A stretch of DNA of 64,000 bases from Conoideocrella luteorostrata (Eukaryota > Ascomycota > Sordariomycetes > Hypocreales > Clavicipitaceae). The notes under the pieces were generated by a model, which was not told where the DNA came from, ran no database searches, and worked only from the letters and a program-made list of their open reading frames with translations. Shown piece by piece: positions 33,689 to 44,600 of the stretch. Position 1 is the first letter of the stretch, and every line of letters starts with the position of its first letter. Made by a program: the position numbers and the translations under genes. The stretch is from NCBI GenBank assembly GCA_032433595.1, contig JASWJB010000071.1, positions 90,842 through 154,841 of the forward strand, given 5' to 3'.

Positions 33689-35302
33689 GTTCTCGGCTAG
33701 GGTGCTGGGCTAAACAGAGGCTCCTTCTGGTGATGCAGCAGCACGGGGGGGGCAAATCCGGCGTTTGAATAATGGTAAAAGGTTGATGAAATGGAAGGCA
33801 AGATCTTGTCTGAGCGCGTCTCCAGGATCGGCGTTGTCGAGGCTGAGTAGTGTCTGAGCGACGCCGCTTTTACCCTGAGCAAACTGTGGCGTCGCTAATC
33901 CATTTTTGGCGCATCAATGGATCTGCTCTTGAACGGGCTTACTTAGCTGATCATTGCGATTATGTCACAAGCTACTTCCCGTATATAAAATGCATTTTTC
34001 ACGGTATTAGTGTGGAGCTTCACCTTTCGCTGAATTTTGTGACATAGTATCACACTCCGTATTGCATTGCCCTAGAAGCTGTCTCTCAAAATGGAATAAT
34101 TAAAAACGTTTAATTCATAACTTCAATTCCGTGATGAGGTCAACTAAAAGCCCAAATTAATTCGTTGTGACCTTGTAGGTAGTGAGGTCAAAGGTTGAAC
34201 AGTTCTACTTGATGTTATGGGATGCGAACACTCTTCGATAAAACAAAATATGCAAAACAGGCACAGGAGCAAAGGTCCTAAAGTTAACGCCATTCATGAT
34301 TTAGGTTGAAAGCTGCTCTTGTGGGCTGCCATGAAGGGACACGAGGCCATGGTTAAGCTACGGAGTACTCTGATTAAAATCTCGATAACTACTAACATTA
34401 ACACAGCTGACGAAAAGCCCAGCATTTTGTAGTGACAGTGTGCAAAAAGTTGGTAAATTTTATCACGGTGTGAATTGTGAGTCCATTTACTCCGTACGCT
34501 GAACTAAATAAAGCAAGCCCAGTTTAATGCCCTACCCTACATCTTCCCCTTGATCTCACGACACGATGCAAGCCAGCGGCGGCGATGGAATCAGCCAGCA
34601 CCATTCCGCCCGGCGTCAAGGATCAATTCGATCTGAGACCCCATGCTCCGGCTAGTCTACATTAAGGGCAGTATCAAACACTCGAGGCTAAGGAGGGGGC
34701 TCAGCACGCTACACACCAGGACATCTCGAACCTGTCATGCGGGGGACAATTTAACTGAGCAATTTCGTCCACATTGTCCAATTGACCCTTTTAATTCGAA
34801 CGCCCACCATAGACATAATTAAAGCATATTATTAATAAAATATATTACATAAATAGCTAACTAAGCTATATAATAATTATGCTTTTTTTTTTTTTTTTTT
34901 TAAATAGATTTTATCTTGTTTTTGGTCACCAAGGCATTATCTCTTGCGGAGTTAATGCCACCTCGATGGCTCAGTTAAACTGTCCCCCGCTTGTGTGCGT
35001 ACGGAGTATTTGGGCGGGCGTTTACTCGAATGTCGTGGGCTAGCCCGAATAGTTTAACTTGATGTGGAGCTACCGTTTTGGATTTGGCTAGTAGTTAGCG
35101 TTGCGAGACGCTGCATACGGGGTAGATATTGATGGTTATGGAATCGACGAATCAAAGCAAGGTACTGGAGATACCAATCCTTTCGCGAGGCAACAGCAAA
35201 GCCACTCACGGAGTACATATTGACCATGCTTCGCCTTCCATGCACATCTTTCTTTCCGCATCAAGCTCGTTGCTTATCTGACAAATTCGTCGTACAAAAG
35301 CA
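33689..35302. other. AT-rich intergenic region with a mobile-element relic
   Basis: 1.6 kb between the Yra1-like start and the Clr5-ankyrin start. The AT content rises sharply from about 34000. It contains the 252-bp terminal-inverted-repeat element and three TACGGAGTA-type sites (34369-34380, 34488-34497, 35000-35008). No gene is supported. Confidence 0.5.
34739..34990. mobile_element. MITE-like element with 22-bp terminal inverted repeats
   Basis: A 252-bp element bounded by inverted repeats: the left arm at 34739-34760 begins GCGGGGGACA and ends TTTAACTGAGC, and its reverse complement lies at 34969-34990. The arms match at 21 of 22 positions, the difference being A versus G. The interior is non-coding, AT-rich, contains a T run (34884-34901) and a second imperfect inverted repeat around AGCATATTATTA (34825-34836) and TAATAATTATGCT. 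No target-site duplication is obvious, so the superfamily is open. It is most likely a non-autonomous DNA transposon. Confidence 0.7.
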
Positions 35303-37439
35303 ATGGCAGACCGCTGGAGCACACAAAAAGAAACAATAAGGAATTTATTCCTAGTCAAGGGTATGGCTCTTAAAGATGTCGTGGACGAAATGAAGAAAAT
35401 TGGTTTCCATGCTAGGTACGTTATTTTCACAAGGACAACGAATTTCCAGGTTATTAATACTTCTCAACAGCAAAGCGCAGTACGAGCGCCAACTTAAGGC
35501 ATGGGGCTTTCATAAGAATAAAAAAGGTTCTGAGTGGAAATGCATTGGCTATAAAGTTAAAAAGCGAAAGCAATCTGGCAAAGATAGCAGTGTTTTTCGC
35601 GATGGCCAATTAATTCCAGGGAAAAGAGTTAGCAAAGAGATCTCACGGCATTTTTTCCCTTCTATCCACGAACAATATGGTCAAGGTAGTATATACTCTA
35701 TATTATATTATAACTAAAGAACTAACTATGCACTTCTTTCAGCCCCAAGTCCACAGACACCAGAAGGTGTCTCTATACGCACACCGCCTCAAGATGCTTC
35801 TCAGGCATGTCAATTTCAGAAGCTCCCGTTATTCCACTTTCTTAGCTCTTCTAGAGTTCAAGGTACAATAATTATAATTTCCTTTTATTCTCAAGCCTGT
35901 AACTAACTAAAGCAAGATATATGCAAACCAGATCAAGCATCGGTAGCCTTTATGCCACGTGAACTAAGCGCTAGCCATGCCGCATCTACCTCTCCTCAGT
36001 TGCTGCACACTGATGCATTTAGCACGATAAAATCCATCCTTACTCAACAGGAGTGTCAGTCCGGCCAAAATATGCAATGTTTTCTACAAATGGTGCTTCC
36101 GAAGCTCCCATATACAGAGGAATTGCTTAATTCTTGTGACACAGATATTGACTCTCCGTTCTTTCGTGTTACGGCGTATTTACTATCAAATAATCAAATA
36201 TCACAGAATAGTAAAGCTAGGATGTTTGAGTTCCTTCGTCAAGGCGGAAACTTACACTTCCTTCGGCTTTTCTTATGTCTCAAAGGACCAGTAGTGGAAG
36301 CATTATCCAAGACTCTTTTCAGAGAAACAATAAGTGCTAATAAATACAGCATTATTGAAGTTATTTTATCTCCCCGTTTTACCGCAAATAGAGCATGGAT
36401 GCCCCGGGGTTCTTCACATCTCCCACATCTCGCTTTTGTTGCAAGGGATCAGAATTTAGAGCCAACTCAGCTTCTTCCTAATTATCATGCCGATGTTAAT
36501 GCAGCAATTGAAGGGGAATGGATAGCGCTACATGTAGCAGTCGAAAGGGGGAATATGGATATCCTCCAGCTTCTTCTTAAGTATAACGCCAAAATCAATG
36601 CTGTAGCGTCTCGAAGCATTGCACGCACATCGCTACAGGCAGCAGCTGGAAGCGGCAATGTTGAGCTTGTGCAGCTCCTTCTTAACTACGGTGCCGATGT
36701 TAATGCTGCGGGATCTACATACCATGGACGTACAGCACTACAAGCAGCAGCAGAAAACGGTAGTGTTGAGGTTGTGCAGCTCCTTCTTAACTACGGTGCT
36801 AATGTTAATGCTGCGGGATCTAAGTATTTTGGACTCACAGCACTACAAGCAGCAGCTGGAAGGGATAACATTAGGCTTGTTCAAATCCTTCTTAATCACG
36901 GAGCCGATATTAATGACTATAAAAAAGATGAAGAGGGAGGAACTGCCCTTCAAATAGCGGCTAAAAATGGGAATACCAAGCTTGTGCTACTACTGCTGAA
37001 GAACAAGGCTGATATTAATGCTGCACCAACTAACTATCGTGGGAGAACTGCTCTTCAGGGAGCAGTTGAAACAAAGGATATCGAGCTAGTTCGGCTCCTC
37101 GTTCACAACGGCGCCCACGTTAATGCTCCGCCATGCCCTGACGGAGGAGCGACAGCCATTCAAGTTGCTGCTATGAACGGTTCCATGGAAATTTTGTATC
37201 TGCTTCTTAATCATGGCGGAGATATCAACGCACCATCAGCGACCAAGAATGGCAGAACCGCTTTGGAAGGAGCTGCGGAACACGGTCGCTTGGGCACAGT
37301 GCAGTTACTGCTTGATGCTGGCATTGACATTTGCGGGCGAGACGATCCGCAGTACAAGAGCGCGGTGCAGCTAGCTTACAAGGAAGGACACAGCGCGGTG
37401 GCAAAGCTCATTGAATCGTGGATCTCGAACGCAGAATAA
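35303..37439 (+). CDS. Clr5-domain ankyrin-repeat protein (four exons)
   Basis: Exons 35303-35415, 35471-35685, 35743-35862 and 35932-37439 give 651 residues. The N-terminus is a Clr5 domain: MADRWSTQKETIRNLFL, then LKDVVDEMKKIGFHAS and QYERQLKAWGFHKNKK, split by intron 1. A linker of ~250 residues follows. From about residue 350 there are around nine ankyrin repeats of ~35 residues (ALHVAVERGNMDILQLLLKY, LQAAAGSGNVELVQLLLNYG and similar), with near-identical neighbouring units at 36640-36900 that point to recent repeat duplication. Such Clr5-ankyrin proteins are common and variable in filamentous fungi and are often linked with NLR-like repertoires; a specific role is not known. It lies between a MITE-like element and a decayed opposite-strand gene, and its coding sequence is AT-richer than the neighbours. 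Confidence 0.9.
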
Positions 37440-37784
37440 AGGTTTTGAAACCGTCCGATGAATAGGCATTGTGGCAACCAAGACGAGAAGATTATACTGC
37501 CCAGATTGGATTGGAAGTTATAATTAGCAAGCTACCCCTGGTTTTCTATCCCATTCGGTCTGTGAAAGACGCTCTCCTAAGCCACTGATAATTTTACGTT
37601 ACTGTCAGATTATAAGGTTATTGAGATGCCTGAGGCAGGAAGGAATAAGCACAAAGAGTACTAGAAAGAGTATAAATGAGAGGATTCTGAAGGGTCTGTC
37701 GGAGGAGGAATTCTGCATCCTTTATCATCATCCGAGAGGTAATTAATATATATGAATTTGATCCCATATAGCCGAATAATATCT
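37440..37784. other. Intergenic region downstream of the Clr5-ankyrin gene
   Basis: 345 bp, AT-rich, without coding sequence. It separates the Clr5-ankyrin stop from the ankyrin relic on the other strand. Confidence 0.4.
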
Positions 37785-37985
37785 GGTCGGCTGCTTCAAC
37801 ACGAGCACCACGCTAGAGGAGCAATTGTACAGTCGTTTCATGGCCATTGCGAGCTGCCCATTTGGCCGTCTTGATCCACCAACTCAATATCCGCGCCAAT
37901 AGTCAGCAGCTGCTCGATGGCATTGAGGGCGCCAGACCAAGCCAAAAATGACAGCTCTGTCCGACCGCCGCCGTCTTGAGAGTTT
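37785..37985 (-). pseudogene. Ankyrin-repeat relic
   Basis: Read on the minus strand, this fragment encodes GRTELSFLAWSGALNAIEQL then LTIGADIELVDQDGQ, a frameshift near 37859-37871, and then WAARNGHETTVQLLL with a TAG (37815-37813) followed by RGARVEAAD. Both parts are clear ankyrin-repeat consensus, so this is the decayed end of an ankyrin gene. It probably belonged to the same ancestral gene as the C2H2 relic upstream on this strand. Confidence 0.8.
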
Positions 37986-38221
37986 ATGTCGAATTTTATT
38001 TCTTTTAGTTTACTTCATTGCACGAGAACTGGGTCGTTCAAGGGAGAGTCATAAAATGCAGCATCATGGTCAAGTTTCCAAGACTTCCACTGCTCGAGTC
38101 AATCTTCCCTGGACGGTTCTGGTGGAGCCTCTGGTTGCGTGTAATCCAAGAAGTCCTTGCCCCAGCATGCTTTCGGATTAGCCACTGTGAGACAGACGAT
38201 GCCGTTTCAATCCGGGTTAGA

Positions 38222-39833
38222 CTACGTTCCAGGAGGCAGAGAGGCATCCTTCATTTGTTCCTGATTACCAGGTGACTGAGGAATAGAGTCTACGCTCAAA
38301 AGCCTCACCAATGAGTCTTTTGTGCCAACTACCGACTCTTGGTTCATGTTTGCTATTTCCTGAGTTGAGTATTCGAAAGACGGGACAGCAATTAGCGATA
38401 GTGATCTCATGTGGTCCGCTACATGGTCCACGACAAAATTGCACATTTGAGTCGGCCTTTTGCCATTTTCTGCTGTATCTCCTTGGGAACCTGTTCGTAA
38501 AAGAGGCATACAAATCGGTTGCGTAGAGCGATTTCTTGTCTCCTAAGAGAAACGGCGTCCAGCTGCGCTGAGGTTGGGAGAGACTCCTTTTTCGGGTGAG
38601 AATTGGGATCCAGCATGTGTTCTCTCCACTGCAGCTCGGTCTCAAAGGTTACAGGAGGGTCATGGTCCAAATCACAATACCAGCGCAAGGTGTGCACCTT
38701 GCGCAATCAATCTCCTGAATGGGCAGATTCCATATGAGCCTTCCATTCATGACGTTGAACGAAGAATACAAGAGATTCGGCACATTCAGGGAAGAGACAG
38801 GCATACGGCTTGATGTCCTGGTCGACATGGCGTGTCCAACGGTCATTACTCTCTTTCTCTGAACTTCTGCGCTCCAAAGCTACAAAACAAAAGGGGTATT
38901 GGACGCGAGTCTCCCCTTCGTCAACTGTTGGCGGTGGCGGGTATTCGAAAGAGTCTTGTTGCGCGGTAGAAATAGTGCTGACGACGATTGTGATTCTCCT
39001 TCGGACGGTTGTTGAAGTCGCCTGATTGCGAGTGCCTGGCCGTCCGGCCGAGAAGTTTTTGTTCGGCCTGTGACCACTGTAGGATGAGAGGGTCTTCTAT
39101 CTTTGCCCTGCTCGACACTAGCTCTTGTATGTTTCGAATGATTATCTTTGCCTTGATTGGCAAGAGATTCAGCCCTGGGGACTCGTCTGACGGCAAGTCT
39201 TCTTGGATGCCGCTTCTTTTGCAAAAGCATCCGACATCGAGCTGCGATTGGGATCCCCCAATTGCTGGCAAAATCCTTTGCGGGCAGCTGGGAATCGGTA
39301 ACGGACCAACGACACAATGTCCTTGCGAAGGGCGAGATCTTCATCAGTTAGTATGGTCGTAACGGTGTGATTCAGTTGCTTTGCTGATGCTTTTCTAATT
39401 TCAACAGTTACAACGTGTAATCGACCCATGGCGGAGTTGACTCCCCGGGAGGCCTGAGGTCTGAACGTTGGCCTCCGCTTTGCCCTCAATTTCACGGCCC
39501 TGTGATCAGATACATATGTTCTTTGGAGTCAGCTGTCTCGTTGTAATCCTTGATATCCTGAAGCTGCAGACATTTGCTGATGTAGCTTGGCCGGGAGGAA
39601 AAGTAAATTGTCTCTAATTTCTTAATACTGTATACGTCTTCGTTCATCCTCTTTCCCTTAAGGCTAGCATCGCCACCAATGCTGCGGCCGAGAGCTTTGG
39701 CAAGAATGCTTCCCTCGCCACTGACCGAATCTTTGGGATTGGCAACAACATCTTGCTTGACATCGGTATAGCGTTGGCCGTCTGGAATAGGAACCGGATT
39801 GGCAGATCCTTGGTTGATAGGAAAGTATTGCAC
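38222..39833 (-). pseudogene. Decayed C2H2-type (NLR-associated-like) gene
   Basis: A coding stretch broken into at least five frames on the minus strand. Segments in order are: SANPVPIPDGQRYTDV (39833-39492), VVTVEIRKASAKQLNHTVTT to RYRFPAARKGFCQQLG (39495 down), a basic Ser/Arg linker, then VDEGETRVQYPFCF, RWTRHVDQDIKPYACLFPEC, HEWKAHMESAHSGD, a TGA (38709-38707), LRKVHTLRWYCDLDHDPP, and WREHMLDPNSHPKKE. After another frameshift comes VADHMRSLSLIAVPSFEYS and a stop near 38222. Cys/His spacing indicates a C2H2-type zinc-binding module found in large fungal ankyrin or STAND-like proteins. Two Cys positions read Tyr (TAC in YPFCF and in LFYEQ) and the TGA sits where a Trp codon is expected, all explained by G-to-A changes. 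Confidence 0.75.
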
Positions 39834-40593
39834 TAAGTCTTCGACGAGCGTCCCAAGATCATGGGGACCATCTGGACGGGTTGTGAAGTTAGGTGCTACA
39901 TGATAAGTTGGAACCTGTTTTTAGTTATAGGTTCACCTTTGCTGCGGGTCCAAGGTTCATTGTTAACTAGGATTTTCGAGTTTTTTTAGCAGGGCGCAAC
40001 AGAACAACAGCGACTAAAGGGTAATAGGCAGGTGACATCGATTTAGAGTCTCAGGCGATTAGGTAGATATAGGACTAGCTCAAAGCAATGCCAAATCTTT
40101 GTTATCTCTATCACTATCTACATCCTCTACACCCTTCCGAATTCTATATATATTCCGGAGAGGTGCAGAGGATGTACTGAGGGTCAATTAACCTATAAAA
40201 TCTAGAAAATTAAAGATACTTTATTTGCAGCCTATTTATATAGTAATAGAAGTCGTTTCAAGTCCCTTCTTTACAAAGAGCCACATCGCACTCGAGGCAG
40301 CCCCAAGTGGCCCTGCTGCCAGTTGAGGCCATGGCTACATTAAGAACACTCATCTCGGTAACTAGTGAGTGATAGTGACGTTCCAGTCCGCAACGCCACA
40401 ACACCGCCACAACACCGCCACAATCTCCTGAGTCGCGTTTAATTTTCCCAATCGTCAACGTGTAACCAACCAGCCAGCTATACCTCCAATTCTCCATTCC
40501 CCAGCATCACCAACAAACACTACCATCCAGGAAACCCTCCACGCTCCTTCATCCACATCCCGTCCGGCCGTTTCGCCCACCTGCGTCTCAACA
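39834..40593. other. Intergenic region with inverted-repeat hairpin
   Basis: 760 bp between the C2H2 relic and DPM2. The left part (39990-40260) is AT-rich with an imperfect inverted repeat and resembles decayed repeat DNA. The right part is C-rich and probably the DPM2 leader. No coding sequence is seen. Confidence 0.45.
40120..40175. repeat. Imperfect inverted repeat (hairpin)
   Basis: The left arm ACATCCTCTACACC (40120-40133) continuing TTCCGAAT pairs with the right arm ending GGTGCAGAGGATGT (40162-40175) preceded by ATTCCGG. Stem of about 22 bp with few mismatches, around a short AT loop. It lies in AT-rich, repeat-like sequence. Confidence 0.65.
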
Positions 40594-40998
40594 ATGGTAC
40601 TTTCCCCTTCAATCCCGCCTCCCACCACACTGCCCGCGAGCCCACACAGCTAAATTAACATGCCAACACCAGATCGACAAACTAGTCGGCCTCGCCATGC
40701 TCGTGGCTGCTTCATTCGTATTTCTCTACTACACCATCTGGACTCTTCTTATGGTTTGTGCCAATCCACCAACTAATAACAGAAAAATAGCCTATTGACC
40801 ATAAGCTCTCAGCCGTTTGTTGATCACGACCACCCCCTCCAAAACTTCTTCCTCCCCCGCCAATGGGCTATTCGCATCCCCGTCATCCTCGTCCTCCTCG
40901 GTTCGGCTGTTGTAGGGTCCTTTTTGGGCATGGTCATGATTAGAAGTAATCGGAAGAAGGCTGCCAAGGCAAAGGCTGCTGCTAAAAAGAAGAACTAA
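40594..40998 (+). CDS. DPM2: Dolichol-phosphate mannose synthase subunit DPM2 (three exons)
   Basis: Small ER membrane subunit that stabilises the dolichol-P-mannose synthase complex for N-glycosylation, O-mannosylation and GPI anchors. Exon 1 contributes only the ATG (40594-40596); exons 40673-40753 and 40813-40998 complete 89 residues. The sequence MIDKLVGLAMLVAASFVFLY, TIWTLLMPFVD and IRIPVILVLLGSAVVG shows the two transmembrane helices and the conserved PFVD loop. The Lys/Ala-rich cytosolic tail ends AAKKKN, compatible with ER retention. Without the micro-exon the second exon lacks an initiator in the conserved place. Confidence 0.93.
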
Positions 40999-41629
40999 AC
41001 ATTATCAGAGGTAGGGGGTGGGGGGCAGCTTAACCACGAGGGTCATACTGTGTACAAAAGTAATACACACTTCTGAGAGCCGCAGAGCCGCAGAGCTGGA
41101 GCACTACACTTTCAAATCCTAACATAATAGGTTAGTTCGTTAACTATGGCGTGCGAATTGGTGATGCCTACTTAGGTATTAATGATGTGCGTAAACGAAC
41201 ATCGGAAATAATACAAAGAAATGACACAAGAAATGACACAAGAAATGACACAAGAAATTCCTTTACGCCTCATGTCACTGGCCATGCTGCGGTACGAATT
41301 GCAAAGGATATCTTTATTTATTTATTTGCCCATCGCGAGCCATGTAGTGGAGTATATGATGTGAAGCCAACTATGCCAGAAAACCACGGTCAATCAGATC
41401 CAGATGGAGCCAGCAGCTCGGACCAGACCAGTCAAGACAGATGCGGGAATAGACAAGCAAAACTCCAACAGCGTAACAGAAAACCTGGCATACTGCAAAT
41501 CAAGCCTTCCGTGCATATTTGCCACCATTGTTAGCGGGGCAACGAGTGCCGTGTCTCGCTTCGTCTACTAATCCAATCGCTTCAAGGACACAAAAAAAAA
41601 TAAAATTGGCACACCAGCTGCTTGTGCCG
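40999..41629. other. Intergenic region between convergent genes
   Basis: 631 bp between DPM2 and the BCAS3-like gene, with a 12-bp tandem repeat. A 127-codon open frame across the repeat has no domain-like features and is not called. Confidence 0.45.
41216..41258 (+). repeat. 12-bp tandem repeat
   Basis: Unit AAGAAATGACAC occurs about three and a half times in perfect tandem. Confidence 0.9.
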
Positions 41630-44600
41630 CTAGACTCGCTGGTCTGCAAAGTCTAGAACTTCGCAGTCATCTTCAAAGAAGCCATCTTCATCGCCTTCGC
41701 CTTGGCGAGCACCACGTCGCCGTCTTGTAGTCACCACAATTTGCTCTGCGTCGCCGTACTGCATAACTCGCTCCATCGCAGACTGTGGTAAAGCCATGTG
41801 GTCATCTGGTCCAATGAAATCTTCCTCGCTCGCTGCTGGAAAGCCAAGGTCCAACTTCACGGATGGAATATCCTGGCCAAAAGCCCAAGCAGATGCAGCT
41901 CCTGTCTCCAGTCCTGTCGACAACTCGGTATTTTGCTTGCCTTTAGTCTTCTTCTTCATCATTGAGGGATTGTCCTCTAGAGCCACATTAGCTAGAAGTA
42001 CGGAGGCTGAGTCTACCCGGCCATATTCGCATAGCAGTACTCGACGATCCGTATGGAAAGGTTGATACGGCGCGCTGGATTCTATCTCAGCCTGGGGAAT
42101 TGTAGCGTCAAGGCCATGTCGAGGAACGGCGGCCGCATGTGGTGGTGATTTAAGCGTCATTGTGTTGCCGGCTTCCATGTCAGCTTCGGACATCTCCAGA
42201 TATTCATCTGCAGCCCCCAGCTCCATGATTTGGCGAACCAGAGGCGCAACAACATCATCGGGGAGAAGCGGGAGTTTCGTATCCTTATACTTGTTCGCCC
42301 GTGAAATCTTCTTTCCTGGCGCAGATGACGATGCGCGCGTTCTACATGGAAATACGCGGACCAATCCGCCTCCGAGCGAGAATAGTGACTGGGATCTTCG
42401 GCCCCTGAACCACGAAACACAGCCAACCGATGGAAGACCGATGCCCGGAGGAAGTGAAACGCGATTCTCTCCAGTGTGCCGCAGCTGATTGATGGTCGTC
42501 CCCGTCTTTCCGAGAGAGTGACTAATACTAGCTGCGATGACCCGTCCACCCTGCGCTGCAGAGTCCCTGAGGGTGGCACCAGCAGAGGGCGACACGGCGT
42601 TGCTACTACTACGACGTGAGCGGGAGACGAATGGTTTTGCGGCTTGGTACGCTGCTCCAAGAGCACCTGATGCGATAGCGACGGCTGAGTTTGATTGCTC
42701 TGACACCTCTGCACCAGGCTTTGGAGCGACTTTACGCCGCCGTGGTGGCGGCCACATGAAGGAGCTGAATGGCATATCAAGTAAATGAATTGTGCCCCTG
42801 TCTGTGACCATAGCCAGGCGGTCACCATGAGGCTCAGACCATGCCACCTCAACAATCCTGGCGACAGTCATCCGGGAAAATTGAGCAATTTGCCGAACTT
42901 GTGGCCCAATCGTCTCATGTTGGGATAGCGTTGTCTGGATCGGAGAGGAGCTGGTGTGTTGAAGACGCAAGAGGTCCCATACAGTCTGAACGTCACCTTT
43001 GGTACTAGCTGTGAAAAGGGCCATGGATGACGGAGAGAAGGAAATGAAGCTGCATCCTAGGGGTGCTGCAAACGTAGTCATGGAATGAATCGCAACAGAC
43101 AACGGCATGATTTCGACGTCAATGATGGAAACAAGCCCAGGATCCTTTGCTGCGGCTGTGGTGGTAGCCGATGCTGATGTTCCATGTGTAGGCGGGAACT
43201 GCGACGAGTCTGATTGAGGGGACCTTGTGCCAGTCCAGTGGTGTGGTGGTGATCTAGCCTGCTGCTGTTGAGTCTGCAAGCTAGGTGGTTGGCTCCAATA
43301 CGAATTCCATGCTTGCAAACCTTGTTGTCCAACCCATTTCATCCCTGAAATCAGTTCCTGTGTGGTTTCCCTCATGAACTTGTTCATCATACTGTCAGAG
43401 ATTGGCAGATCCACAGCTGATGATGGTGTCGGGAGGTGAGGCGGTGCCATGGACGAGACCCCAGGGGCCCGCCCTAGCGTTGGAACCGGTAAATGCGCTC
43501 TTAAAGAAGCTTGTGACGATGGATGAGACGGACAGTATGCGATCCATCGTCCGTTCAATGATAAAATAGGAGTCAGTTGATTAGGTCGGTGAGGGCCGGA
43601 AGTAGATGCGGAGGCGCTCTTCTTATCAGCTTCCTCCGCAACTTCCGCTCGGTAGCTCTGTTGAATTGTGGTCCACACTTTTCCAGCACAAGCAAACATG
43701 TGAGCATTCTGAATCTCGAGAAGCTGCCTGTAAATCCAACATTCTCCCGTCACTCCAGAACATATAGCAATGGTTCCAGCGTCCGCCTTCACGCTGAAGG
43801 CTCCACTTGGCGGCGGTGGTTGGAAAAGGGGGCTTGACAGAGAAACCTCCGTATTAATAGTTATTTTAGGTGCCTGGAGGAGGACATCAACAAGCTTATT
43901 CGTTTTAAGCGAGTAGATCTCTACAGATGTTTGATAAAACCGAATCGTCGGCACGGCACGTGCTGGAAAAGCTTCTGGGTGAGCGTAGCTTGGTCGGGGG
44001 CTCGCACTGCTATCCGGTGTTGCACCGGATGCAGCATCCTGTCGTCCATCCACATCGATTGACCGCGAAGGTAGCACAGGTCCATGTATCACCACAGCCA
44101 CCGCCGGAAAGGCGTACGAGTTTTGGCCGTCGATGGTCCAAGGGAGGATCTTTGCATGATGAACCCCACCGCGCAGCCCTTTCAGACAGTTGATCAGTTC
44201 GAATCCTTTTTTGCTCACAGCATAAACCTGCAGGCCACCTTCGTAACCTGCCAAGACTACCTTTTCCGTCTTTGTTGAGAGCCCATGTCCTGACGGAAGC
44301 TTGTCGAAACCAAAAAAGAATCCATGATCGCCTGCCTTCATGCCGGATTGCGGAGTGATAGTCAAGTCAAGGTCCTGGACACCAAAGAAATGCTGCTGAG
44401 GCTGATGGGGCAGCGGTGGCTGGCGCGGACTTGCGGCCAGAGAGGCAGTGTACTGCGAGTACAGAGAGCTTCGTCGATAAGCAGCACTCGTGGATCTCGG
44501 CGGAGTGCCTGCAATGTGATACTGAGCCTCGGATTGGAAGCTGAGAGGTCGCCGATTGCTGTTTGGTGGAGAAAGTGACGCCGGTGATGAGCCCGTGAAT

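Noticed and set aside
37440..40590. Secondary-metabolite or other gene cluster
   Set aside because: No synthase, transporter or pathway enzyme is present; the block holds one accessory gene, relics and repeats.
41151..41534. 127-codon frame after DPM2
   Set aside because: Its only feature is the 12-bp tandem repeat read as RNDT units; no family resemblance.
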